Positions 1 to 6,252 are shown, counted from the stretch's first letter. The stretch is DNA of 8,657 nucleotides from Armatimonadota bacterium (GCA_012841485.1 DUUU01000136.1:1-8657), one strand, 5' to 3'. The notes: generated from the sequence alone by a model not told the origin. Numbers and translations are program-made.

Positions 1-48
1 GCCGGCCATCGCCAGGAGCGCCACCATCGCTGCGGTTACGAACCTCAT
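1..48 (-). CDS. N-terminal start of a secreted or membrane protein (partial, runs off left edge)
   Basis: Reading leftward from an ATG at 48, the 16 visible codons give MRFVTAAMVALLAMAG. This is one positive residue followed by a hydrophobic stretch, as at the start of a Sec signal peptide or lipoprotein leader. A strong Shine-Dalgarno, GAAGGAGG, lies at 65-58 on the minus strand, 9 bases before the ATG, and a promoter-like pair lies further upstream (135-164). The gene diverges from pseudopilin A. The mature protein is outside the window, so its function cannot be told. The start is well supported by the RBS and the signal-like sequence; the remainder is unknown. Confidence 0.6.
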   Translation of the reverse strand, partial: MRFVTAAMVALLAMAG

Positions 49-134
49 TGTATGGTCCCTCCTTCGGCCTGGCTGTCCGGCGCCTGAAGAACCCCCCATT
101 GGGTGCAAGGTGCTGGATCAGCAAGCCTGCCTGC

Positions 135-164
135 ATTATACTACACCTTTCCTCTTAGTAGCAA
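135..164 (-). promoter_or_regulatory. Candidate sigma-70 type promoter for the leftward gene at 48
   Basis: On the minus strand there is a perfect TATAAT at 140-135. It is preceded at 18 bases by TTGCTA (164-159), a 4 of 6 match to TTGACA. Transcription would start near 128, giving a leader of about 80 bases before the ATG at 48. The patch is much more AT-rich than its surroundings, which supports a promoter role. The -35 is weak and no extended -10 is present, unlike the pseudopilin promoters. Confidence 0.45.
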
Positions 165-229
165 GCATTCAGTTGCGCGAACAACGGTTTTGGGTTCCAC
201 GCCAGCGGTTTTCCGGTGCTGATAAGGCG

Positions 230-258
230 TTGACGCCAAGAGATGCGCCTGCTATATT
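230..258 (+). promoter_or_regulatory. Extended -10 promoter of pseudopilin A
   Basis: TTGACG (230-235) lies 17 bases before TATATT (253-258), which carries an extended -10 TGC at 250-252. Predicted transcription start is near 265, about 58 bases before the ATG at 323. The same arrangement occurs before the two other pseudopilin genes, which makes it more credible than a single match. The leader contains a small hairpin, GAGGG/CCCTC (276-290). Confidence 0.6.
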
Positions 259-322
259 GGGCGCGGTGCCCAGAGGAGGGGAGATCCCTCGCTCGTAGTG
301 CCGAGCTCAAAGGAGGTTCCCA

Positions 323-949
323 ATGAAGCGGCGATCCGGATTTACGTTGATTGAGCTCCTTGTTGTGATCGCGATTATCGCCATCTTGGCAGCGATCCTC
401 TTTCCGGTCTTCGCCCGGGCTCGCGAGAACGCGCGCAAGGCCAACTGCACTTCCAACGTGAAGCAGATCATGATGGCGGTCCTGAGCTATGCCCAGGACT
501 ACGATGAGATGCTCATTGCTGGCGCGTGTCCGCCGCGGGGCACCGCGTACATCTACTGGTACCAGCTCCTCGACCCCTACCTCAAGAACGCCGAGATCAT
601 CAGATGCCCCAGTCTGAGGCACTCTGGTTCTTCGGGGTTGGGCTATGGCTGGAACTACCAGGAGTTCGGCTACCGGCCCGATTCCCCAGGTACTGGCTGG
701 TGTACGACTCTGGGGGAGGTGGAGTACCCTGCGGAGACCATTCTGCTGGGCGATAGTGAGGATCTGGGCGCGCGCGCAGACCCGCAATACTTCTTCTATC
801 TCTACCGGCGGCACGCCACCTACCTGCCTAAGCGCCACCTGGATGGCGGCATCATGGGCCACGTCGACGGCCATGTGAAGTGGTACGCCACGCGCGAGCT
901 GCAAAAGGCCCAGCCGGGCGTGGCCGCGCCGTGGCGCTTCGCGCCCTAG
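323..949 (+). CDS. Pseudopilin A: prepilin-type N-terminal methylation domain protein with H-X9-DG motif
   Basis: A 208-residue type II/IV prepilin-like protein. Residues 1-6 form a short basic leader ending in Gly6. The prepilin peptidase site is G6|F7, with the conserved Glu at mature position 5 (FTLIE), followed by a hydrophobic helix (about 7-30) that anchors the protein in the inner membrane and packs into a pseudopilus. [12 protein letters not shown] follows at about 27-38. The C-terminal globular domain has the H-X9-DG signature (His172, Asp182-Gly183) inside DGHVKW. Cys42 and Cys95 are at positions shared by the two paralogues here and could form a disulfide. The start is fixed by AAAGGAGG at 309-316. 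The gene ends in TAG and appears monocistronic. Known family role: processing-associated or minor pilin-like proteins of uncertain function. Secretion or surface-structure work is an inference. Confidence 0.9.
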   Translation: MKRRSGFTLIELLVVIAIIAILAAILFPVFARARENARKANCTSNVKQIMMAVLSYAQDYDEMLIAGACPPRGTAYIYWYQLLDPYLKNAEIIRCPSLRHSGSSGLGYGWNYQEFGYRPDSPGTGWCTTLGEVEYPAETILLGDSEDLGARADPQYFFYLYRRHATYLPKRHLDGGIMGHVDGHVKWYATRELQKAQPGVAAPWRFAP

Positions 950-974
950 GATGATGGCACGGGCATAAAGACCC

Positions 975-994
975 CGCGGGCATCAACACCCGCG
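975..994. repeat. Small GC hairpin just after pseudopilin A
   Basis: CGCGGG (975-980) and CCCGCG (989-994) form a perfect 6-bp stem with an 8-base loop, 25 bases after the pseudopilin A stop. No run of T follows, so it does not look like a classical intrinsic terminator, although it could help end or stabilise the 3' end of that transcript. Confidence 0.3.
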
Positions 995-1003
995 CTGCGT
1001 GTG

Positions 1004-1091
1004 AGCAAAGCCCTACGGCCTGGGCCGGAACCCCCCCCCGCGCACCCTATAGCTGGTCCGGCGGTTGGCCGAGGCCCGTAGGGCCTTTGCT
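1004..1091. repeat. Long imperfect inverted repeat (88 bases) between convergent genes
   Basis: The arm at 1004-1020 (AGCAAAGCCCTACGGCC) pairs with 1073-1091 over 17 base pairs, interrupted only by single bulged C residues at 1084 and 1075. Inward, T1021-A1072 pairs, one G-G mismatch follows, and GGCC (1023-1026) pairs with GGCC (1067-1070). The stem is therefore more than 20 bp, with a loop of about 40 bases that starts with a run of nine C. It lies between pseudopilin A and pseudopilin B, which converge, so either transcript would contain the structure. Possible roles are a bidirectional terminator or 3'-end stabiliser, a dispersed palindromic repeat, or a remnant of a small non-autonomous element. 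No target-site duplication was found by eye. Confidence 0.6.
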
Positions 1092-1174
1092 GAGAAGCTG
1101 TGCGGACTTTCAGGACCCGCGCACCGATTGGCCCGGATAGGCGTCGCGCGGGCCCACCCCCCATGCCTACGGAC

Positions 1175-1206
1175 GTGTCGCGCGGGTCTTAAGGCCCGCA
1201 CGACAC
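1175..1206. repeat. Strong hairpin, possible dispersed palindromic (REP-like) unit
   Basis: GTGTCGCGCGGG (1175-1186) pairs with CCCGCACGACAC (1195-1206) with one C-A mismatch. The stem extends through a T-G wobble and a C-G pair to close on a TTAA tetraloop (1189-1192), giving about 13 pairs. No T tract follows in either direction. GTCGCGCGGG also occurs as a direct copy at 1143-1152, and its complement GACCCGCGC occurs at 1114-1122, so the unit seems built from repeated pieces. GC-rich stems around a central TTAA or similar core are common as dispersed intergenic repeats in bacteria. Membership in a repeat family is inferred. Confidence 0.5.
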
Positions 1207-1243
1207 GCCGGTGCGCTGATGGGGTGCGGCGCTCCAGATGGCC

Positions 1244-1885
1244 TCAGTTCGTGCGCCAGATGGAAGGCGGGTTATTCCCCGTGATGCTCAGGTTCTGCCA
1301 GGAGTACCACTTGACGTGGCCGTCCCAGAAGGCGACGTTGCTCCCCTCGCTATGGTAGAAATGGGAAGCGTTGATAACCGTCGTCTGGCACGGATCGAAG
1401 CCCTTGCAGACCTTCGGCACGGCACCGCGGGGGCCGTCAACAGCCGGGTGGCAGCCATCGTGGACCATCGCGGTCTCCGAGGGCGCCGAGATCTGCGCCA
1501 TGCTGGCTCCCCGCCGGAAGATGTTCGAGTAGCCATACCACAGCGTGAACCGACCGTAAGCTCCATCGCCGCCGTACTCGAAGGATGAGAAGCCCCGGCT
1601 GGGACATGTGAAGATGTTCGTGTTCTTGAAGTACGGCTGCATGATCAGCTGGTAGTTCCCCGAGTTGCCCTGATAGCCGTTGCCTGCAAAGCACACCTCG
1701 TCGTAGTCCTGCACGTACATCGCGATCCCTTGGGCGATCTACTTCAGGTTGCTCTGGCAGGTGGACTTGCGCGCGTTCTCCCTGGCTCGCGCAAAGACGG
1801 GAAACAGAATCGCCGCCAGGATGGCGATAATCGCGATCACGACTAGCAGCTCAATCAACGTGAAGCCCTCTTTCCTCGCCGGCAT
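1244..1885 (-). pseudogene. Pseudopilin B: H-X9-DG prepilin-like gene interrupted by an in-frame amber codon
   Basis: Read from the ATG at 1885, the gene starts [12 protein letters not shown], with a hydrophobic helix, [12 protein letters not shown] and STCQSNLK, then meets TAG at 1739-1741 as codon 49. The same frame continues without a gap (IAQGIAMYVQDYDE) to a TGA at 1246-1244, giving 213 codon positions, close to the 208 residues of its two paralogues. Past the stop, the CPS motif (Cys at codon 94), H-X9-DG (His178, Asp188-Gly189) and DGHVKWY are all intact. Both paralogues have AAG CAG at this point, so one C-to-T change explains the stop. The upstream RBS AGGAGG (1897-1892) and promoter are intact. 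An AAGGGA lies 5 bases before an in-frame ATG at 1720, so restart is conceivable, but that product would lack the membrane helix. Alternatives are a sequencing error or amber suppression. Confidence 0.8.
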
Positions 1886-1956
1886 CGTATTCCTCCTCTC
1901 GTAGTAGGTATGCCGGATGAGAGCGGGCTCACCCGCCACACCTCGTCCTTTCCGAG

Positions 1957-1985
1957 AGTATAGCACAGCGCGGCGGGAGAGTCCA
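1957..1985 (-). promoter_or_regulatory. Extended -10 promoter of pseudopilin B
   Basis: On the minus strand TGGACT (1985-1980) lies 17 bases before TATACT (1962-1957), which is preceded directly by TGC (1965-1963), an extended -10. Transcription would start near 1950, about 65 bases before the ATG at 1885. The leader contains a 5-bp hairpin (GCGGG/CCCGC, 1923-1936). The -35 matches TTGACA at 4 of 6 positions. The promoter is intact although the gene carries a nonsense codon. Confidence 0.6.
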
Positions 1986-2028
1986 CCCAGCGCGCGGCAA
2001 TCGGTCGGCTGGCACGCGAGAGAAACCT

Positions 2029-2043
2029 CGGAAAGCGTTTCCG
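2029..2043. promoter_or_regulatory. Candidate LacI-family operator upstream of the carbohydrate-active enzyme gene
   Basis: CGGAAAGCGTTTCCG is a 15-base perfect odd palindrome (6-base arms around GCG). Positions 2031-2042 also fit the general LacI/GalR-family operator pattern GNAANCGNTTNC with a central CG. It sits in a GC-rich divergent region, 82 bases before the 596-codon gene and 44 bases upstream of the pseudopilin B -35. Control of sugar-degrading genes by LacI-type repressors is common, which fits the neighbour. No regulator gene is present in the window, so the assignment rests on the motif and context alone. Confidence 0.35.
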
Positions 2044-2044
2044 C

Positions 2045-2094
2045 GCGGCAGGAAAGCGCCCGGATCGCGGCGAAGCCGGGGGCGACCCTGCCGC
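2045..2094 (+). promoter_or_regulatory. Structured leader (hairpin) before the 596-codon gene
   Basis: GCGGCAGG (2045-2052) is a perfect 8-base inverted repeat with CCTGCCGC (2087-2094). Inside it, CGCCC (2057-2061) pairs with GGGCG (2080-2084) and GG with CC (2062-2063 with 2076-2077), leaving a 12-base loop. The structure ends 16 bases before the AAGGA Shine-Dalgarno at 2111-2115. It could act as an attenuation or mRNA-stability element. No U tract follows and no known riboswitch was recognised. No clear -10/-35 pair was seen for this gene. Confidence 0.3.
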
Positions 2095-2125
2095 CCCTCC
2101 CACCGAGCGAAAGGATGAACGCCCG

Positions 2126-3916
2126 ATGCACCCCGCGCTGGACCTCGAAGCGAAAGTAGACGCGATCTTGGCTCGCGCCGATGACGAAACACTGCCCGCC
2201 GTGCCGGCCAGCCTCTACCTCGACTTGGCGGAGAGCATCGTCCGGCAGGCTGCCCGGCTCCAGGCGCCGGACGGGCACGTGGATGATCTCTATGGCCCTC
2301 CCGGCGTCGAGACGTCCACCGCTACCGGGCGCTATGCCGGCGCGGTTGCCCACCTCCTGCGTGCCGGACGCTGCCTCGATCTCCTTGAATCCGCGATGGC
2401 TGCCCTCGACTGGTGCTGCGATCAGGTGGTCGCCGCCTACCGCGAAGGGAGAGCCTGGCGCGGTTCCGGTTTCTACCTCAAGGATGCCCTTGTCCTCTAC
2501 CAGGTTTTGGCCGGCACCGCCCCCAGCGACCGGATGGAGCGCTGGACGCGCGACCTGGCGTCCTACGATCCGGAGCAGCTCTACGACGGCGGGCACAACT
2601 GGCTCTTCTATAACGCCGCCGCCGAGGTGGTGCGGATCGAAAGCGGGCTCTCTGACCGGCACGACTACGTCGAGCAGGCGCTTGCTAGCCAACTGGAGCA
2701 GTGGACGCCCTTCGGAATGTACCGCGACCCGAACGATCCGGTGACATACGACCTGACCGTCCGCCAGGGGCTTGCCTTCATGTTCGAGCACGGCTGGGAA
2801 GGCGAGCACGCCGGCTGGGCGCGCGAGATGCTGCGCCGGGGAGCGCTGGCCACCCTCCTCTTCATCTCACCGAACGGCGTGGCCCCCTACGGCGGCCGGA
2901 GCAACCAGTTCCACCACATGGAGGCGATGATCGCCTATCTGGCGGAATGGCAGGCGAAGGAGGAGGCGAGGCGGCGCAACCTGCGTTTGGCGGGCGCGCT
3001 GCGCCGGATGGCGCTCGCCGGCGCCAAGGCCGTCCGGCGTTGGATCCTCCAGGATCCCTACTTCTCGCTCAAGCACCAGATGCGCGCGTATCCCTGCCAC
3101 GGCCACGACCGCTACAACCCGACCGGGAGCCTGCACGCCGCCTACGGTCTCCTGGCGGCCAACCTCTTCGGGGGCGCCCACCACTGTGCTGCCACCGGAA
3201 TCCCAATGGCGCCCGCCCCCACCGACGTGGGCGGGTACACGCTCCACCTTGCGGATGCGTTCTATCGCGTGTGGGCGACGGCTGGCGGCTATCATCTCCA
3301 GATAGACACCGCGGGCCAGCCCGGCTACGACGCGACCGGCCTGGGCCGCTTCCACAAGCGCGGTGCCCCGGTGGAGCTTGCCCTGAATATGAGCATCGTG
3401 CCAGATCCGAAGTGGCACATCGCGGTCGCGAACCCGCGCCGGGCCGTGGCGATTGGCCCAGGCTGGCCGGTGGCGGGAGCGTGGCGCTACCTGGCGGAAG
3501 CGAACCGCGAGAGCCACGCGGTTGCCGTCACCACGCGGGAGGAGAACAGCGCCGTCGAGCTGGCGGTGACCTACCAGAGCCGGGGCGATGGCCTACCCGG
3601 GGCCACCGAGGTGCGCGAGTGCTACCGGCTCTCTGACGAGGGCCTGCGATGCCGGATCGAAGTTCCAGGCGCGCCGCAGGTTCACCTCCAGGCGCCGCTC
3701 CTCGAGACCGACGGACAGCTGCGCTCTGAGGTCACGCTCGCGCCCGGGCGTGCCACCGTCCGCTATGCCGGCCACACCTACGCCCTCCACGTGCCTGGGT
3801 GCCAGGAAGGCCCGTGGCTCGAGCCATGGCCGGCGGCCAATCGGAACGGGATCTACCGCGTTGCTCTCTTCCAGGTTGAGGGGCCGGCGCTGGAGTACCA
3901 CGCGGAGATCACCTGA
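2126..3916 (+). CDS. Probable carbohydrate-active enzyme, alpha/alpha-toroid plus beta-sandwich (heparinase II/III-like architecture)
   Basis: A 596-residue protein of no family I can name firmly. Residues about 25-320 are alpha-helical with repeated aromatic and His/Asn-rich loops: [20 protein letters not shown] (about 155-174), [22 protein letters not shown] (254-275) and GHDRYNPTG (326-334). These resemble active-site loops of toroid polysaccharide lyases and unsaturated glucuronyl hydrolases, where Asn, His and Tyr act on the sugar. From about 365 to 596 the chain looks like beta strands (for example [18 protein letters not shown]), as in the C-terminal sandwich of heparinase II/III-type lyases. 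No signal peptide is visible, so it is predicted cytoplasmic and may act on imported oligosaccharides. The start is chosen from AAGGA at 2111-2115, 10 bases before the ATG; the ATG at 2115 is out of frame. Its upstream region has a LacI-like palindrome. Lyase versus hydrolase, and substrate, are unknown. Confidence 0.65.
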   Translation: MHPALDLEAKVDAILARADDETLPAVPASLYLDLAESIVRQAARLQAPDGHVDDLYGPPGVETSTATGRYAGAVAHLLRAGRCLDLLESAMAALDWCCDQVVAAYREGRAWRGSGFYLKDALVLYQVLAGTAPSDRMERWTRDLASYDPEQLYDGGHNWLFYNAAAEVVRIESGLSDRHDYVEQALASQLEQWTPFGMYRDPNDPVTYDLTVRQGLAFMFEHGWEGEHAGWAREMLRRGALATLLFISPNGVAPYGGRSNQFHHMEAMIAYLAEWQAKEEARRRNLRLAGALRRMALAGAKAVRRWILQDPYFSLKHQMRAYPCHGHDRYNPTGSLHAAYGLLAANLFGGAHHCAATGIPMAPAPTDVGGYTLHLADAFYRVWATAGGYHLQIDTAGQPGYDATGLGRFHKRGAPVELALNMSIVPDPKWHIAVANPRRAVAIGPGWPVAGAWRYLAEANRESHAVAVTTREENSAVELAVTYQSRGDGLPGATEVRECYRLSDEGLRCRIEVPGAPQVHLQAPLLETDGQLRSEVTLAPGRATVRYAGHTYALHVPGCQEGPWLEPWPAANRNGIYRVALFQVEGPALEYHAEIT

Positions 3917-3976
3917 GCCGCGGACGCGCGGCGGGAGAGCGCGGTTTCACCTTGGAGGGGGCTAGGCCATAGAGCC

Positions 3977-3992
3977 GGGCACCGCTGTGCCC
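3977..3992 (+). terminator. Weak candidate terminator after the 596-codon gene
   Basis: GGGCAC (3977-3982) and GTGCCC (3987-3992) form a perfect 6-bp stem with a CGCT tetraloop, 60 bases after the stop codon. The following bases (ACCGGTTTCCTTATC) are only mildly T-rich. It lies before the separate promoter of pseudopilin C, so ending the upstream transcript here would make sense. The evidence is limited by the poor T tract. Confidence 0.35.
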
Positions 3993-4034
3993 AGACCGGT
4001 TTCCTTATCTCGGAATCCGGGCGGCAAAAAGCCC

Positions 4035-4064
4035 TTGACGAGGGGCCGCGAGTGATGCTATATC
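4035..4064 (+). promoter_or_regulatory. Extended -10 promoter of pseudopilin C
   Basis: TTGACG (4035-4040), identical to the -35 of pseudopilin A, lies 18 bases before TATATC (4059-4064), which carries extended -10 TGC at 4056-4058. Predicted transcription start is near 4071, about 69 bases before the ATG at 4140. TATCCT at 4061-4066 is an overlapping alternative -10. Confidence 0.55.
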
Positions 4065-4105
4065 CTACCAGTGCAAATGTACAATATGTCTCTGGCCGCC
4101 CACGC

Positions 4106-4122
4106 GCCCGTCAGACACGGGC
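4106..4122 (+). promoter_or_regulatory. Leader hairpin directly before the pseudopilin C ribosome binding site
   Basis: GCCCGT (4106-4111) and ACGGGC (4117-4122) form a perfect 6-bp stem with a 5-base loop. The stem ends two bases before AAGGAG (4125-4130), the Shine-Dalgarno of the pseudopilin gene. It could set the distance to the ribosome site or protect the 5' end. It does not cover the Shine-Dalgarno, so simple occlusion is unlikely. Confidence 0.3.
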
Positions 4123-4139
4123 AGAAGGAGTGGTGACCT

Positions 4140-4766
4140 ATGGTAGCGCACAGAGGCAAACAGGGTTTCACCCTGATCGAGTTGCTGGTGGTGATCGCCA
4201 TCATCGCCATCCTCGCGGCGATCCTCTTTCCTGTCTTTGCGCGTGCCCGTGAGAACGCTCGCAGCTCCACGTGCCAGTCGAACCTGAAGCAGCTTGGTAC
4301 GGCGACCGCCATGTACATTCAGGATTACGACGAGACGTTCCCGATGGGAATTTACCCAGCCAGCGCGACGAAATACGTCACTGCTATGGACGCCATCGTG
4401 CCCTACACGAAGAACACGGGCATCGGGCGATGCCCCAGCAACGCCGGCACCGCCGACGTCGATTTCTCCGCGCTCGGTTCAGGCCAGTACAGCTACAGCG
4501 TCAACGACCAGGTCTGCCGCTCGCCGGCGTTGGGGCAGGCGAACCCCGTCGCGATGGCGCAGGTTGTGCAGGTGGCAAAGGTCACCCTGCTCTATGACGC
4601 CTACAACGCCGGCACGGTACAGGCACCCAACATGCGCGTGCGAAAGCGGCACAAGGACGGTGCGAACTGCGTGTTTGTCGATGGCCACGTGAAGTGGTAC
4701 AAAGACAAGCCGGAGTACGCCGACTCGCTTGACTATTGGAACTCTGACCCAACTCGCGACAACTGA
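4140..4766 (+). CDS. Pseudopilin C: prepilin-type N-terminal methylation domain protein with H-X9-DG motif
   Basis: A 208-residue type II/IV prepilin-like protein and paralogue of pseudopilins A and B. The leader is MVAHRGKQG and the predicted prepilin peptidase cut is G9|F10, with Glu at mature position 5. A hydrophobic membrane helix spans about 10-33, then [12 protein letters not shown] (30-41) and TCQSNLKQ, followed by a globular domain with H-X9-DG (His171, Asp181-Gly182) inside DGHVKWYKD. Cys45 and Cys98 match the Cys pair of the paralogues; Cys126 and Cys177 are extra. The start is fixed by AAGGAG at 4125-4130, 9 bases before the ATG. It has its own promoter and is followed by a long hairpin, so it is probably transcribed alone, convergent with the minus-strand operon. 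Its N-terminal half is closer to B (TCQSNLK) than to A (NCTSNVK). The exact role of this family is not established. Confidence 0.9.
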   Translation: MVAHRGKQGFTLIELLVVIAIIAILAAILFPVFARARENARSSTCQSNLKQLGTATAMYIQDYDETFPMGIYPASATKYVTAMDAIVPYTKNTGIGRCPSNAGTADVDFSALGSGQYSYSVNDQVCRSPALGQANPVAMAQVVQVAKVTLLYDAYNAGTVQAPNMRVRKRHKDGANCVFVDGHVKWYKDKPEYADSLDYWNSDPTRDN

Positions 4767-4770
4767 CGTC

Positions 4771-4819
4771 GCCTGTGCCCGGGGATGAAGCCCTCTCTTG
4801 GCCAACCCCCGGCGCAGGC
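4771..4819. terminator. Long hairpin after pseudopilin C, possible transcript end structure
   Basis: GCCTGTGCCCGGGG (4771-4784) pairs with CCCCCGGCGCAGGC (4806-4819) over 14 positions with one G-T wobble and one C-C mismatch, enclosing a 21-base loop. It starts 4 bases after the stop codon. No T run follows on the plus strand, so it is not a textbook intrinsic terminator; it may be a factor-dependent end or an mRNA stabiliser. A second small stem, GGCAG/CTGCC (4853-4865), follows. The rest of the gap to 4994 shows no gene. Confidence 0.4.
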
Positions 4820-4994
4820 AGCTCAAACTGCTACGATCGCACGTTGTAGGGGGGCAGCTTCTGCCGCACGGGCACATCGTGGGCGGCCGCCTGCAGGACA
4901 GGAGCTGACCCCCTGCTATTGCTTCTCACGCGCGCTTCCGGACTCCGCGCGGGTCCGCCCGGATCGCCGCGCTGCCTAGACGTTCGCGCGCCCC

Positions 4995-6176
4995 TCAGCC
5001 GACGATGCCCGAGATGTCGAGCAGGTAGATCTGGCGCCCGTTCCCCCCATGCGGCGAGTCGAAGGTGACCCACCGTCCATCGCGGCTGAAGCGCGGATGG
5101 AAGTCGCACCGCCACTCGCCCGTGTACTCGGGGGCAACTGTGAAGCGCCCGAGGACCACCTTGCGCCCCGTAGGCACGTGATAGAGGTAGATCTGCTGCC
5201 GCCGCTCCTTGTCGGGATAGGTGTCGTTCAGGATCCACTCATTCCCAGGCAGGTAGGTGCAGTGGCCATCGCCGACCATGATGCCCTCTCCGATCACCTC
5301 CACCTCTCGGGTGCGGTCCTTGAAGAGGCAGAAGCGCCAGCCTTTGCCATCATAGTCGGCATAGGCGAGGATGTGCTCGGGATCGCGCCAGATGAAGTGC
5401 GACGTCTTCCCGAAGTCGTTGAGGGGGTAGATCTCCTTTCCCTCGGGGCTGGCGGTGAACATGCGCGTCAGCCAGGTGGGGGCCAGCGTGCCATCGGGAG
5501 CCACGTCGCGCCAGCGGTGGAGGAATTCGAAGCGCGTGCCGTCGGTGTTGATCAGCAGGTGGTTGAACCAGTGGCGCGCGTTGGCAAAATCGAAGCCCTC
5601 ACGGGGGATCTTCGCGATATCGGCCAGGGAGAGGATCAGCTCGTTCTTGCCCGTCTTCAGGTCGAGCCGCCAGATCCCGGAGTCCTCCGGCGCGTTCACA
5701 TCCTTGTTGGGGTCTGGAAGCGTGACATAGCCGTAGCCGGGGCGCATGTGGCCCAGCCGGCGGAAATCCGGGGCCACGGCCCAGCGCCCGTCCGGGCTGA
5801 CGCTGTAGATCGGCGCCGGGAGAGTGCGCTTCTTGCCGGTGCGCACGTCCAGGATGTGGCAGACGTAGCGGTCGCCCTCCAGGTCGTTCCAGATCACTTC
5901 GCTCTCGGAGCCGGGGAGCCACTGCAGCATACACCCCTGCTGCCAGCACCAGGCGCGGCTCTCGCCCAGCTCCGTCCAGCGGTCGCCGTCCTCCAGGTCG
6001 ATCAGTCCGACCTTGATCGCCTCGCCCGGCTGGGGAGAGCGGTGCTCGAAATCAACCTCCATGCCGAGGATAAAACGCCCTGACGGGTCGAACTGCAGCT
6101 TATCGTAGTATGCAAACCAGTGGAACTTCGGCCTACGGGTGATTGCCCGGATGGGCACCAGAGCCTCTTGTGTCAT
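4995..6176 (-). CDS. Beta-propeller protein resembling oligogalacturonate lyase (PL22-like) / PD40 repeat family
   Basis: A 393-residue protein when started at the ATG at 6176, which has GAAGGGA at 6189-6183, 6 bases upstream. An in-frame extension to 6362 would overlap the upstream gene and its sequence looks non-native. Repeated strand patterns with WD40/PD40-type turns are visible: SVSPDGRW (125-132), TASPEGKE (241-248), FSRDGRWVTFDSPHGG (363-378). His-rich loops include KFHWFAYYDKLQFDP (17-31), RHWFNHLL (201-208), VGDGHCTYLPG (301-311) and CDFHPRFSRDG (357-367). Propellers of the oligogalacturonate lyase type use such histidines to bind metal and uronate. No signal peptide is seen, so it is probably cytoplasmic. 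It is the last gene of the four-gene unit, 76 bases after the methyltransferase-fold gene. Catalytic activity is inferred; a non-enzymatic binding propeller is possible. Confidence 0.7.
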   Translation of the reverse strand: MTQEALVPIRAITRRPKFHWFAYYDKLQFDPSGRFILGMEVDFEHRSPQPGEAIKVGLIDLEDGDRWTELGESRAWCWQQGCMLQWLPGSESEVIWNDLEGDRYVCHILDVRTGKKRTLPAPIYSVSPDGRWAVAPDFRRLGHMRPGYGYVTLPDPNKDVNAPEDSGIWRLDLKTGKNELILSLADIAKIPREGFDFANARHWFNHLLINTDGTRFEFLHRWRDVAPDGTLAPTWLTRMFTASPEGKEIYPLNDFGKTSHFIWRDPEHILAYADYDGKGWRFCLFKDRTREVEVIGEGIMVGDGHCTYLPGNEWILNDTYPDKERRQQIYLYHVPTGRKVVLGRFTVAPEYTGEWRCDFHPRFSRDGRWVTFDSPHGGNGRQIYLLDISGIVG

Positions 6177-6252
6177 CTCGAGTCCCTTCAAACCGGAGAG
6201 GATGCACACGCGCTTCGTGATGCGCGAAACCCCTGCGCCTCCCTCTTTCCGG

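Noticed and set aside
155..904. Minus-strand open frame of 249 codons
   Set aside because: It is antisense to pseudopilin A and shows no domain or RBS.
1004..1091. Integron attC site
   Set aside because: The arms lack the GTTRRRY/RYYYAAC core sites, and no integrase or cassette pattern is present.
950..1243. Coding gene in the gap between pseudopilins A and B
   Set aside because: Short frames here are Arg/Gly/Pro-rich translations of palindromic GC DNA with no RBS.
1739..1741. Amber codon reassignment to explain the stop in pseudopilin B
   Set aside because: Three other genes here end in TAG at sensible places, so TAG works as a stop in this genome.
1886..2809. In-frame upstream extension of the pseudopilin B N-terminus into a longer minus-strand protein
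   Set aside because: The extension runs antisense to the 596-codon gene and across the pseudopilin B promoter; a strong RBS and the prepilin leader fix the start at 1885.
5049..6083. Plus-strand open frame of 344 codons
   Set aside because: Opposite the beta-propeller gene, with Val/Ala/Gly/Asp-rich shadow composition and no RBS or family motif.
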